The notes under the pieces were generated by a model, which worked only from the letters and a program-made list of their open reading frames with translations, made no database searches and was not told where the DNA came from. The position numbers were made by a program, and so were the translations under genes. Shown here piece by piece: positions 11,068 to 23,719 of a stretch of DNA of 64,000 nucleotides (the stretch's first letter is position 1; each line of letters starts with the position of its first letter). The DNA comes from Sesamum alatum (taxonomy: Eukaryota > Streptophyta > Magnoliopsida > Lamiales > Pedaliaceae), in NCBI GenBank assembly GCA_034509735.1, contig JACGWO010000002.1, forward strand, positions 51,581,115-51,645,114, given 5' to 3'.

Positions 11068-14000
11068 ATGGAGGCGCCGCTGCTGGAGCAGAGCCCCGGA
11101 GGCGAGATCCAGCTGATCGGAGACGACGGCGACTACCTTCCGGCCGGAGGAGTGAAAGCTTGGTGGAGAGTTTTCTGCATAGAATCAGGTAAGCTGTGGA
11201 GAATAGGCGGTCCCATAGTCATTCAAATACTGTGTCAGTTCGGAACCACCACCGTCGCCACCATATTCGTCGGTCATCTCGGAGACGTCGAGCTCTCCGC
11301 CTTCTCCATTGCAATCACAGCCATCGGAATCTTCGCTTTCGGGTTTATGGTCAGTTCACACTATTCAGTTCGGGTTTATATTATTAATTTTTTTTTTATT
11401 ATATTATATAAAAACAATTTGGTAAAACTTATCTACTAATTAATAGTGCAAAATAATTGATTCTTGATAGATGTGAAGCTCCATTTGACTCCACGAAGAG
11501 TAGGTGGAGCCAACCGAGGAAATTTAATGCATTCCATGTGAATTGTTTGAAATTGTTTGACTAGTATACGATGAAATTATTTGTGATTTAATAGTTCATA
11601 GCTGATACGAGTACAAATTTATTATATGTGATCTAATAATCATAATTCGAGTACAAATTTATATGGACAACATCTGGGTCAGCTAGATGAGATGTACGTA
11701 TGTATATCACTCCAAATAACTTTTCATTAACTTGCTAATTTGGGTAAATTGCATCAACTCCTTGGAATATTGATAATTGACATTCACATCCCTCGATGTT
11801 TTGTTTTTTTGCATTGACCCCCATTTCGTCTTATAATTTTCTGTTGGTTGACCCTTAATAATAAGGCTGAAGTGATAATTTGAGAAAATGAAAGGTAACC
11901 CAAGTTTTTACCTCTTTTTCTGCAATTCTTTGCCTAATTTTTTATTTTTTAAAAAGTTTTGGTAAATTAAACTAAAATACATTATCTTTAAATTCAGTGT
12001 GTTTAAAGGCAACCCACTAAACACAGTTGAAATTTTCGAAGCTTTTCTTTAAATCAGTGATTTGACCCAAAAAGTAGTTATGCTGCTTTTACTTTTGCTT
12101 GCTAGGAGAATGCGTTGTATTAAGAAGGAAAAATTACACTCCCCTTAGATTTGGTGTAATTATATATAAATTTTATACGGTTTAAAAAATTACATGTAAT
12201 ACTCTTAAAATTTGCTTCTGTCTAAAAATAGGTCCATCTGTTAGTCAAAATTCACCGAATTTGTTGATATTATAAAAAAAAAACTAAATAAAAATTGATA
12301 TTTACCATCGACTTAACAATGACGTAATATGACTAAAGTATCTTTACAACGGTAAAGATATACCTCCTCACTGTATTAATATATAAAGATATATAAGGGT
12401 TGTTTGATCATAAAAGATTTGTTTGACCTACAATAAGTTAGTAATAAGTCAATCATCGGTCGATTTTGACTAATGGAGGGACCTATTTGCTAGACAAAAG
12501 TAAATATCATGAATACTAAATATAATTTTTCAAACCATATAGAATCTACGTGTAATTACATAAAAACTCAGGGGAGAGGCTGTAATTATCCCTATTAAGA
12601 AAGCACTTCAATATATTATTCAACCCAATATATTATGACATTGTTCTTGAAATTTGAGGCTAAGGATACTAGATTGATTTTATTTATTTTTTATTTCAAA
12701 TCTTATTGCATATTTATTTAATTTATGCATATCACCTGCACGAAATATTTTCTTAAATAAAACAGACGTACGATGAATGTTTGGAATACATTGCAGCTTG
12801 GTATGGGGAGCGCCCTTGAGACGCTTTGTGGTCAGGCATTTGGTGCTGGCCGAGTTGACATGCTCGGCGTTTACATGCAACGTTCGATGATAGTCCTAAT
12901 AGCCACTTCCATCCTTCTCCTTCCACTCTACATATTTGCCACCCCAATTCTTAAACTCCTCGGACAACAAGATGAAATAGCAGGCCTTGCCGGCTACTTC
13001 ACTCGTCTTCTCGTCCCACAGTTGTTTTCCCTCGCGATAATTTTTCCGACCCAAAAATTCCTCCAAGCCCAGAGCAAAGTCATTGTGGTTGCATGGATAT
13101 CTATTCTTGCTCTGGTTTCACAAATCTTTTGGTGTTGGCTATTCATCGACGTTCTTGGTTGGGGCACGATTGGTGCGGCTATGGCGTATGATCTGACGAA
13201 TTTGGGCACTGCTATAGCCCAATTCACTTACGTGGTTGGTTGGTGTAAGGACGGGTGGAAGGGATTCTCGTCATCCGCTTTTCGAGGTATATGGGCGTTT
13301 GTGAGGCTGTCGCTTGCTTCCGCTGTCATGTTGTGCCTGGAGATGTGGTATATGGTCAGCATTGTTGTCATCACTGGCAATCTTAACAATGCTGTTACCG
13401 CGGTTGGTTCCCTTTCTATATGGTGAGTGAGTTTCAGGCCGTGTTTGGTGCAACTTATTTAAAACGTCTTATAAATTTATTACAATACATGACCATCGAT
13501 GAACTTATATGATTAAGGTTCTTGTTCTAACTATCTTGCAGCTCGAATATTGATGGGTGGGAAGCCATGGTGTTCATAGGAATCAACGCTGCTATAAGGT
13601 ACGTAATTAGCCTACGATGACCCCTGTCATTTAATTTTTACATTATTCTTTCCCAAAAGCAATATTCTGGAAATTTTTCTGTATCAGTGTTCGGGTTTCA
13701 AATGAGCTTGGTCTAGGCCATCCGCGAGCAGCCAAATATTCAGTCTATGTAACGTTGTTCCAATCTCTACTGATCGGGATTCTATGCATGATTATCGTCC
13801 TTGCAACAAGGAATCAGTTGGCTATGATATTTACCGATAGCAAAGAAATGCAAAAGGCTGTGGCTAAGCTTTCAGGCCTTCTTGGAGTTACAATGCTTCT
13901 CAACAGTGTTCAGCCTGTGATATCAGGTATGTATGTTAGCTCGGATTAGTGACTTGTTCCTCCAACGTCTTGCGTTTATACGCTTCATGCCTTCGTTTGA

Positions 14001-15240
14001 GCTGCAGGTGTGGCGGTAGGCGGTGGATGGCAAGCGTTGGTCGCTTACATCAACTTGGCTTGTTATTACATTTTCGGTCTGCCTCTAGGATATCTTCTTG
14101 GTTATGTGGCTAACCTTGGAGTAGTGGTAAATGATTCTTTTACTTATATTATCCTCGATCCTGCATTGCTCTATAGAAAAGCACGACTAAGGAAAGATGT
14201 TAGATGTAATCATGTGTGTTTTGAGTTAAAATTTTATATTTACAGGGAATTTGGGGAGGCATGATAGCTGGAGTGGCCTTGCAGACATTGCTGCTTTTGC
14301 TCATACTTTATAGAACCAATTGGAACAAAGAGGTATTAATGGCTGAATGGCTTTAATTTTCTCCTGATTATTAAGTTCGATTTTTTTAAATTGAATTTTC
14401 TGTTTCAAATCCTCTTAAATCTTCTATTTCATTTAAAGTTACCTTATTTATGTTTATTTAATAAAAGACGTCGCGTGTATACATTAAATAGAATAAAATA
14501 TATAATATATATAATAGAATTTGAAATAAAAAATCTAATCCCACATTAACTAATTCAATTTAGGACATGTTTGCAAATAATTATAATTTTATAAATTTTT
14601 TAGCGAGACTACCTACGGAAAGCAGGAATAAATTTCAGAAGTATGTGCTTAAATAGGGAAAAACTTGGTAGGAGAAGCTTTTAGATTCTCTCGTATACAA
14701 ACTTATTTTATGGAAAAAGCTGTGTGTAAATATACAATATATCTATACTATTATAAAAGAAAATCTTTTGGCGAATCAATTTTGAATTCTTAAATTTACC
14801 CTCCAATCCTTTTCTTTCCTTAAAAAAAATATTGGTTAGAAAAGTAATTTTATTATTTTTTATCTCACCCACTACTCCACATTTCTCTTACCTCACTCCA
14901 TGTCTTTTTCTTCTTACGAACTTTTATTTTTCTCATTTCTTCACAATTTTTTTTTTTTTTTTTTCATCTCACACAATTATTTTTTATATGATCGCGAGTA
15001 CTGCATGCAACAACAACTAATTGACTTAAATTAGAAGTTCAAAAGCACTTAATTCATTCTTTTTCTTTTTCTCTAGTTACAATGCCTGCATGAATTTTTG
15101 CCTATATTTCTAAAGACACTTTGAAATTACAGGTTGAGCAGTCAACAGAGCGAATGAGGAAATGGGGAGGCCAAGATATAGCAAAAGAGACATTGTCAAG
15201 TGCCCAATTTCATATGAAAAACAATGATTTGTTTATTTAG
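11068..15240 (+). CDS. MATE efflux transporter, DTX35-like
   Basis: Seven exons with GT-AG borders and an unbroken frame: 11068-11349, 12797-13422, 13542-13598, 13688-13926, 14008-14126, 14246-14332 and 15133-15240, giving about 505 residues, normal for plant MATE proteins. Diagnostic stretches include [48 protein letters not shown] and [18 protein letters not shown], with about twelve hydrophobic segments. MATE proteins export organic compounds in exchange for H+ or Na+; this sequence most resembles the Arabidopsis DTX35 (flower flavonoid transporter) subgroup, usually at the vacuolar membrane. An in-frame ATG at 10987 exists, but MEAPLLEQ at 11068 matches the usual family start. Intron 1 holds a family A MITE and intron 6 another repeat. 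A dead last exon of a former tandem copy lies upstream at 9241. Confidence 0.93.
12127..12592. mobile_element. Mutator-type foldback MITE, family A, copy 2 (MATE intron 1)
   Basis: Terminal inverted repeats GGAAAAATTACACTCCCC and GGCTGTAATTATCCC match copy 1 at 5229-5776. A perfect 9-bp direct repeat TATTAAGAA flanks it (12118-12126 and 12593-12601). Both arms carry the family motif TTAGTCAAAATTCACCGAA or its complement. It lies within the first intron of the MATE gene and ends about 200 bases before the acceptor, so it is transcribed with the pre-mRNA and could fold there. Confidence 0.87.
14742..15010 (+). repeat. Dispersed repeat with Helitron-like start (MATE intron 6)
   Basis: Begins TCTATACTATTATAAAAG directly after an A, and shares its T-rich body (CTCATTTC-TCACA, then TTTTTTATATG-TC-CG) with 23306-23600. 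A similar start occurs at 58841. A TC start after A, and CTAA followed by T near 15019, recall non-autonomous Helitrons, but no convincing terminal hairpin was found. It lies inside intron 6 of the MATE gene. Confidence 0.4.
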
Positions 15241-17400
15241 GGGCCGTTTACTTTGGTCTATTAGGTTGGATGGACAGATTAATACAAGATAGTCCCATAT
15301 TTATTTTCACAAAAAGGGGGTTTGGGCTTATGGCCGAAGCTCGGACCTATTTACTATAACGCCGGTGCAACCCAACCCACTATTTGACTAGTTATTCATG
15401 TATTAATAATTAGTGAGTAACTAGGTAATAGGCAAACACTTCTTTTCAAATTTATGTTTGATATATTTTTCTTGTCAGACATAAAGGGGGCTTGCAAATG
15501 TTTAAAATAAGTTTTTAGCATTTTGTTGTTGAAAATAAATGGAGAATAGTGTTTTAATTATGTTTGAACGGTTTAAATTAAGTTAATTTAAATAAAAAAT
15601 TATAAATAATTTTCCATAATTGTTTACCCAATATTTTAACCTTAACTTTTCTTTCCAATTTCACTTTTGTTTCTAACACTTGAAACTTTCATTGACGTTT
15701 AACTTACAATTTTTTGTGCAATTTATTTTCACACTTTCAACTTTTATTTAACAATGTGACAATTATTTTTGGACAAGTATATCCTAATTATTTCAATATT
15801 TTATACTTCAAAGTTCAAACAAGTGATGGGGATTTAGATGTAATGTTTAAAAGAAATTAAACTAAGATAGAATACACAAAATCCTTAACGACAAGTCTTT
15901 CTCCATAACAATGCCCATATCCTTTACATTCATGAAACCAAACATTGCATATGAATATATACAACCATAAAACTTAGGTCCCCTATTTCCTCCATAACCC
16001 TCTTCATAATGCTTTTTATCTTCTCTATTTTACAAATTTCTCCTTCCTATCTTACCTTTTACATTTTATTAGGTATTTTATGAATCAACTTCACGAACCA
16101 TCCATAACTTGTGCTCTTTTCATTTTTTTTAAGTGTACTTAATTATTAGGATAAATTATAAAGATCACTCTTAAATTTAACGTAATTATAAATATTTACT
16201 CGTTGTTTGAAAATTTAGTAATACCCTCTTGATTTTAACCTTCCAACAACTAGCGCAATCACATTAGTCTTTCTTGGGTTTTCATCCATTTTTTGTGGTG
16301 AACTGGTCAATTTGCCCTTGTGGATTATAAGTTATAATTTTACTTATTTTCAAAAAAGTTATGAATTTATTTTACAATTTTTTAAAATTTTCAAATCTCC
16401 TGCATAATTTTATCAAACACTAGGGGGATATTCGTAATTATGTCAAATTTTATGGGAGCTCGTTGTAATTTATTCTAATAATTAAATACGAATTGTAATA
16501 ATTCAATGAGCTCTTCTAAGTTTTGACATAGTTGTGAATATCCCCTCATTCTTTTAAAAATTATCAATACCCTTGATTTTAACGATCGTTCAACAACTAG
16601 ACAACCTGACAGTCTCCGTGAGGTTATCATCCATTTTTTGTTGTTAATTGACCAAAATGCTCTTGCGAATACTATATGGCTATGATTATTTGCCAAGACT
16701 TTTTTAGTAATTCGCTACATTCACACCACTTTAATAAGTCAAATATATATATATTTTTATATATATATATATTTTTGAATATATCCTTCTTCATCACATT
16801 CTTTTTTCGAGAATGTTAATATTTTCTTTTTTATGTGATTTTTTTTTTCTTTTTCAGCACTTTTTTTTTTCAGGATGGACGATCTTTCCTTTTGTAAGAT
16901 AAATTTTTTCCATCAGTAAGTGTAATACGTAAAAAGTTCATTTTACTCTTTGTTGGACAATTCATCCAAATTAATTGTAAGTTATATTTTGCAAATATAT
17001 TGGAATATTTGTACCATGGATCACAAGGTGCGGTAAATTATTTTGCAATCACTCAAAATTTATGCTAGGCTTACATTAGTGCTACATGCCATGCAATTTC
17101 ATATTAAATGATCTATTCAACCCAAATACATAAATATTAATAAGCTGCACAATTACAATATTCAATTTGTCCTCAGTAATAAATAACAAATACATAAATG
17201 TGCGTGCGTCTATGTACATGTGGATTTTAAGTTAAACGATATTTCAAAGGTATTAAAATTGGCATATGATTATATATAATTTAAATAAATAATTAATCTC
17301 ATGATTTATACAATAATAAAATTAACGATGAGACTGAGGGTTCTCTGTCCCTCGATCAAAAATTCCGCGAGATATACACAACGTCGTTCAAGTTACTTCG
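15241..17400. other. Intergenic DNA between the MATE and PMT genes
   Basis: AT-rich; apart from two family B MITE relics (16149-16475 and 16490-16690) and (TA)n runs near 16745-16770, nothing gene-like is seen. CT-rich sequence at about 17395-17450 and a (CA)n run at 17475-17491 probably belong to the PMT leader. Confidence 0.5.
16149..16475. mobile_element. Mutator-type MITE, family B, diverged copy
   Basis: Ends GGATAAATTATAAAGATC and CGTTGTAATTTATTC are imperfect inverted repeats of the family B type. The flanks TAATTATTA (16140-16148) and TAATAATTA (16476-16484) agree at 7 of 9 positions, consistent with an old target duplication. A half copy of the same family follows at about 16490-16690, with the shared block TTTTCATCCATTTTTTG / TTATCATCCATTTTTTG. 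Confidence 0.65.
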
Positions 17401-17519
17401 CTTCCTTTTCACTCTTCTTTTTCCCTTTTTTCTTCTCTCGATCACATTATTGTCATTCATATTAAATTACAAAACACACACACACACACATACTATACGC
17501 AGTTGAGATCTGTGATACA

Positions 17520-20500
17520 ATGAAGGCGATTGGCAGCGGCGGAGGAGCTTCCGATCTCTGCAAATCCGCCACTCTGATCAAAATTTCGGGATTTGTACTG
17601 ATTTCAGTCATATTCTTCTACTTAGGCAAGCATTTTTCCGATGGCTCCTCCCAGCAACTCATCTTTTTCTCCTCTCACCAAAACCCTGAACCCCAAAACA
17701 CTCCATCCTCCGCCGCCGTTGGCATCTCTCCCAATCTCAACAAGACCTTCGATGTCTCTGCCATCGTGAATGCTACCGCCGCATCCCCCCCGCCGGAGAG
17801 TGGCGGGAACCAACCACAACAAGCCCTTACTCCTCCTCCGTCGCCTCCTCCGCCGGCTTTGAAGAGGATGGGGGTCGTGGACGAGAATGGAAGGATGACG
17901 GATGATTTTGAGGTGGGTGAGTATGATCCTGAACTGGTGGAAAATTGGGCGAAAACGAATGAGAGTGAGGGGTTGGAGAGTGATGGGAAGGGGGATAAGG
18001 TTAGGGTTAGGGTTAAGAAGTTCCCATTATGTCCGGAGAGTATGAGGGAGTATATACCGTGTTTGGACAACGAAGAGGCGATTAAGAAGTTGAACTCTAC
18101 GGAGAAAGGCGAGAAATTTGAGCGGCATTGTCCTGAAGAGGGAAAGGGCTTGAATTGTTTGGTCCCTGCCCCTAAAGGGTACAGAACTCCAATTCCATGG
18201 CCCCGAAGTCGTGATGAGGTATCCTTCTACTTTGCTTGTATGCAACTAGGATTTTGCATTTCTACAGTCTTTTGGATTGATAATGTGCAGTTTGTTTTGG
18301 TCAGAGGTGAATAAATTATAGTCTTTTGGAGGTTTAGATAACCAATTTTTATATTTGGACTCAAATTCAAAGTTCGAGAAGAATTATTATCATATATAAG
18401 CAGTTAATGGAAGATCCGTACCTCTACTTATCCCATACAGGTGTGGTTTAGCAATGTTCCTCATGCTCGTTTGGCCGAGGATAAAGGTGGTCAGAATTGG
18501 ATAGCCGTTGACAAGGACAAGTTCAAGTTTCCTGGAGGTGGCACACAGTTCATTCACGGGGCAGATCAGTATTTGGATCAAATTGAAAAGGTGTTCAGTT
18601 GTTGTATATAATTATATAGCCACCAATTTTATTTATGAATGACTTTGATCTATTACGAAAAGTGTGATGTCTTCTGAAAATTTTCTCTTTTTGGCCTATA
18701 TCGACTAGATGCTCCCTGAAATTGCATTCGGTCGACATACTCGAGTTGCTCTGGATGTTGGTTGTGGTGTTGCGAGTTTTGGCGCATATTTACTGTCACG
18801 GAACGTCATCACTCTCTCTGTAGCACCAAAAGATGTTCATGAGAACCAGATTCAGTTTGCACTTGAACGGGGTGTGCCTGCAATGGTAGCAGCATTTGCA
18901 ACACGGCGTTTACTTTATCCGAGTCAAGCATTTGATCTGGTACATTGTTCAAGGTGTAGAATCAACTGGACTCGGGATGGTATGATTCTGGTTAAGTACT
19001 TTTGGTAGACTCCTTGAGTCTATTTCCTTTTATAAGTTGATACACGGTGCAGATGGAGCTGTTAATATGGTTGGCATGTCGATGCGTGTTGGTGTTTTGC
19101 ATATTGAGTTTCAGGAGTTCTGCAAGACTATTTCATGTAGTGAACTTGTGAAGAAGCATAGTTAGTTGCTGATTATAAAACTTTTGGTGAACATAATGAC
19201 TGTGTAATTCATTTGCATGTTTGAAGACTCTGCATGGTTAACTTTGAAGTTTGTTCCTCACCCCTAACCATGTCTATAGGAATCATGTTTCACGCAAAAT
19301 ATCAGGGATAAGGATTTCGACATCTGCTTCTCATTGCATCTCAATATTATTTTCTAGATAAGGGAAGATAATTGATGGAGATGTCATTGCATTTGTTTAT
19401 TGTCCATGCTATGCCAATGCCTATGGACTACTTTATATGGCTTTACTTGATGCTGGCAAATGAATTATAAATCTTGATTGTCTAAATTGCGCAGTGCTTT
19501 GTTGGCTATACACCTCGATGTCAATTTTTGCTTCATGTAAAAAGAAGAGAGATTTTTTTGTTTTGGTCAGACTGATAAATATCCTATTTTCAACTAATGT
19601 TTATTTGCTCTTCTCATGTATTCCTGTGTAGATGGGATTTTGCTACTTGAGGTCAACAGGATGCTCCGGGCAGGAGGATATTTTGCTTGGGCAGCACAGC
19701 CTGTTTATAAACATGAAGCGGCCCTCGAAGAACAATGGGAAGGTAAATTGCTCAGAAATTGAGCTAAACCAAAATTCCATTTTCAAATATATGCTACTTG
19801 TCTCTATAGAGTCTGGTGGCTCCCTGGATTTCTAGTGCATCATCCGTTGAAGGAAGTGTATGTTAGTATTTTCCCAATTATTCCTGTGACTCACCACATA
19901 ATATGTCAATCTCTTTGAGACTTATGCAATCTTTTGAAGTTATCTCATCGTGACTTGTGGAGGGAGACACTAAAACTTAAAGCTGCATTTGCACGTAGCA
20001 TTCTGGCCACTCAAACAGGAGGAAGTTGCAGTCTTTTGTTAACCCATTTTCACCTCTGTTGCTTCCAGATATGGTTAACCTTACCAGTCGGCTTTGTTGG
20101 ACACTTGTCAAGAAGGAGGGTTACATCGCAATATGGCAGAAACCCTTGAATAACAGCTGCTATTTGAACCGTGAGGAAGGAGCCCGACCACCATTGTGTG
20201 AACCTAATGATGACCCAGACAATGTCTGGTACGCTACCTTTTGGTTTTAACTTTTCAGTTATTACAAGAAAGTAGATTCTTGGTTTTCATTGTTTTGTAG
20301 AAAATCAACTCTTTATGAAAAATGGAATTACTTGGACATTAACAAAGGTAACTGCAGGTGATAAAATGTTGATCTTATCTTGATTTTCATTATTTTCATC
20401 TCCAAAATTATATTAGGTATGTTGACTTGAAGGCATGCATAACACGTTTGCCTGAGGAAGGTTATGGCTCAAATGTTACAGCCTGGCCAGAACGCTTGCA

Positions 20501-21811
20501 GAATCCTCCAGATAGGCTTCAGAGCATACAAATTGATGCCTACATATCAAGAAAAGAGCTTTTCAGGGCAGAATCAAGATATTGGAAAGAAATCATTGAG
20601 GGCTATGTACGTGCTTTACATTGGGGTAAATTCAAGCTTCGAAATGTATTGGACATGAGAGCAGGCTTCGGAGGGTAAGTTCTTTGAAGGACTTGTGAAT
20701 TATCCTGTTTGGTCGCACTTCTATGCACTTTGAGTGGAATATTGAAGTAGCAGTTCCTTGCTGACCTCTTGTTGCCTTTACCATTTTTCAGACCAACTAA
20801 TTAGTTCCTTTACTGGCAGCTTTGCAGCAGCACTAATTGAAAACAAATTGGATTGCTGGGTGCTAAATGTTGTCCCAGTTAGCGGACCTAATACGTTGCC
20901 TGTCATATATGACCGTGGACTTATAGGAGTTATGCATGACTGGTACGGACTTAATGATTGCTTTCTTCTTAAATAATCATTATGCAACTATGCCCTATGA
21001 CATTATGTTAAGTACAGTAAATGCCCTTCTCCTTCCTTCATCTACTTCGAGGAAAAGAAGAAAAAGGAGAAGGGGGAGAGAAACAGAAAAAAGATGCTAT
21101 ATAAATAAAGGAAAAATTTTGGTTGAACCCATAATAAGCAAGGATGAATCCTCAAATCTGACAAACCACCAATATTTTGCAATGCCAAAATGTGCATTGA
21201 TTGTACATGGCTACTGATACAAGTTGACTTTCTTCCATATTTCTTGTTGCTGAGCCCTTGCTGAGAAAATCTTAATGAATGAATGAAATTTTTCAGGTGT
21301 GAGCCATTCGATACGTATCCAAGAACCTACGACTTAATTCACGCTGCTGGACTTTTCTCAATTGAACGAAAAAGGTATTCACGATATGGCAGTTTCTTCT
21401 GATTTTAACAACTTGAGAACTTCATACTATTTATACTGGGCTATGATTGAAATTTAGAATTCTATAATGTCAGTAAGCATTGTAATTTATATTTCTTTAT
21501 AAATACATTAGCTAATATTGTTGCATCTGTCTCAACTAGCATATACGTCCAAGTGTGTTTACCCATGGTTGACATGTTAGACCTGTATATTTTCCTTACG
21601 CAGGTGTAATATCTCTACCATCATGCTTGAAATGGACCGAATTTTGAGGCCTGGTGGCCATGTATATATTCGTGATTCTCTGGTTGTGATGGATGAACTT
21701 CAAGAGATTGGCACAGCCCTGGGTTGGCATGTAACATTGAGGGACACATCCGAGGGCCCTCATGCAAGTTATAGGATCTTGACGGGTGATAAGCGCCTCC
21801 TACGGGCCTGA
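17520..21811 (+). CDS. PMT11: Probable methyltransferase PMT11-like (Golgi, pectin-type)
   Basis: Nine exons with GT-AG borders: 17520-18218, 18441-18590, 18709-18979, 19632-19742, 20069-20228, 20417-20674, 20820-20942, 21297-21374 and 21604-21811. They join to 685 residues, close to Arabidopsis PMT11. A short cytosolic N-terminus and one hydrophobic segment ([18 protein letters not shown], residues about 22-40) make it a type II Golgi protein, followed by a proline-rich stalk. The DUF248 methyltransferase core follows: [29 protein letters not shown], the SAM-binding [55 protein letters not shown] and [18 protein letters not shown]. The family is thought to methylate cell-wall pectin (homogalacturonan); PMT12 is a close alternative name. 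A TTAGGG-type repeat lies within exon 1. Confidence 0.94.
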
Positions 21812-23700
21812 AATGATGATTTATTTCCAAATTGCAAGCAGATCATTGTACATGGTGGAAATAATCAGTGTTTTAGGTACTAACAGCGAGGTGGCAACGT
21901 TGTGTTGAGGGGATTAGTTAAGCTGCGATGTCGAGACATTATTTCCTTGCAGTGAATGGAAGAAGAGGATGGATTTCTGAGAATCTGCAATTTACATGGC
22001 TGCTATTAACTCAATTGTAACATAAGAAACGTGAAGCCCTGCACAGATAGTGAGAGGCGTATGAGAAAGAAACCTATCAAATTTTCTCTGGTATTACATT
22101 TGACAAATTTCACTGTCTTTTGCTTTTTTTAATTATCTTTTTCTGGGCTGGGGAGTGGGGAGGTTGCTGTCATTTTGTTTTAGTTCTTTTATTTCTTCTC
22201 TTAATCATTGACACTTGAAGAAATATTTAATTACTTTTTGTAAGTATTTAATCTATTTGGTTAATCCACTTTTGCATTGTGGAAGTTTCTAGGCAAGTGT
22301 GTTAAGGCTTTCCTTTCTAACATTGTTCTTTCTTTATTTTGGTCATAATCAGACTTTCATCTAATGTTTTTGGTATGCGGATTACTGACACTGTTCCCAC
22401 TTCATTATCTTTAAAAGAAAAGGACATCATTATATATATATACATTTGAGCACCGCCTGTCTTAATTATTGCCTAAGATCATGACTCTATTTAATATGAC
22501 GTTCATATGTTTGAAATAATTATCGCATCTCACTTAAATACTTGGTTGAAATAGAATAGATTATTAGTTAATCAAAGAGGAAAGTGGTGGCCGAGAGATC
22601 AACAATATCCCTACCCTACAGGTATCGCTCCACTCTCAAATAAATTATAACTACTTTTCTTATAATGTGAGCATTGGTGTTCTTATCAATGTACTCATAT
22701 AAATAACTTGATTTATATGTATTTCTTTATATAATTTTATGATATAACTTTTTTTTAGATTAATACATTTAATGCTTGTTTGATGGGCGCAAATAAATGA
22801 ATGTATAAGAAAAGTGAAAATATAAGGTGATGGATAAGCAAAGTTTGATGTTTAGTTAAAAAAAACAGACGAAATGGAAATAAAATTATATGGATGTGAA
22901 TTCTATTTGGAATCCAATTTTCTTCCATCCAAAATTTGGTGAAAGAGTGAAAATATATGAATAAGTATATATTTTATTTTTTATTTACTCTATAACTAAT
23001 ACGTATAATTTTCCCTGATTCTTTTTTTCTTTAGCTTTATGACACTCGTACATAAGTTTGAAAAAATAACTATATACAATTATTCTTGTTTGATGAAATA
23101 TTTTTGAATTTTCAGTAACTTAAAATTATGTTTAGTATAATATCATATTGTTTTGTATTTTAGTACAAAATGAAAAGAAATAATGACTCAGTAAAAATTC
23201 TAAAATCAATGGTTCATCCATAATCTATTTCTTTGTACCAAGGAAAAAAATAATTAGAATTTAATTCTTTTTAATCATACCAAACAATTTAAAAACATAT
23301 GAATATCTATACTATTATAAATGGCAACATTTTGTCGTACTAATTTTTGAATACCCAAATGTATCTTTTAACTCAATTTTTTACTTAAAAACAAAAACTG
23401 AACAAAATAGTCATTTAAATATATTTTAATAATTTCATAATTATTTTTTTCGTGAACTCACTATCCCATATTTTTCTTACTTCACTCTATTTTTTTTTTT
23501 TTACAAACTTATTTCTTTCTCATTTCCTCACAGTATAATTATTTTTAATAATTTTTTTCTTCATCTAACATCATAATTTTTTTATATGCTCACGGAAAAT
23601 TAATATTCATCCAGTAGAACACAATTGGAATTACACGTAGACACATGGCGACAAGGCAAAATTCTAGCTAATAAGAGAAATATATATACGTATAGAGAGA
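21812..23700. other. PMT 3' flank and SCL14 upstream DNA
   Basis: The first 200-300 bases are presumably the PMT 3' UTR. The rest is AT-rich with no gene; it ends in GAGGTATATATATATAGTGG near 23702-23721, a plausible TATA region for the GRAS gene. A dispersed repeat lies at 23306-23600. Confidence 0.5.
23306..23600 (+). repeat. Dispersed repeat with Helitron-like start
   Basis: Starts TCTATACTATTATAAATG after an A and shares its T-rich body with 14742-15010 (ACTCACTATCCCATATTTTT against ACCCACTACTCCACATTTCT, then CTCATTTCCTCACA). The 3' border is unclear. It lies about 100 bases upstream of the likely SCL14 promoter. Confidence 0.4.
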
Positions 23701-23719
23701 GAGGTATATATATATAGTG

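Noticed and set aside
11745..11880. Another MITE half (GGGTAAATTGCATCAACTCC) in MATE intron 1
   Set aside because: It resembles one arm of family B in style, but no second arm or target duplication was found.
17675..18070. 131-codon minus-strand frame
   Set aside because: It is the complement of PMT11 exon 1; the plus-strand protein is clearly conserved.
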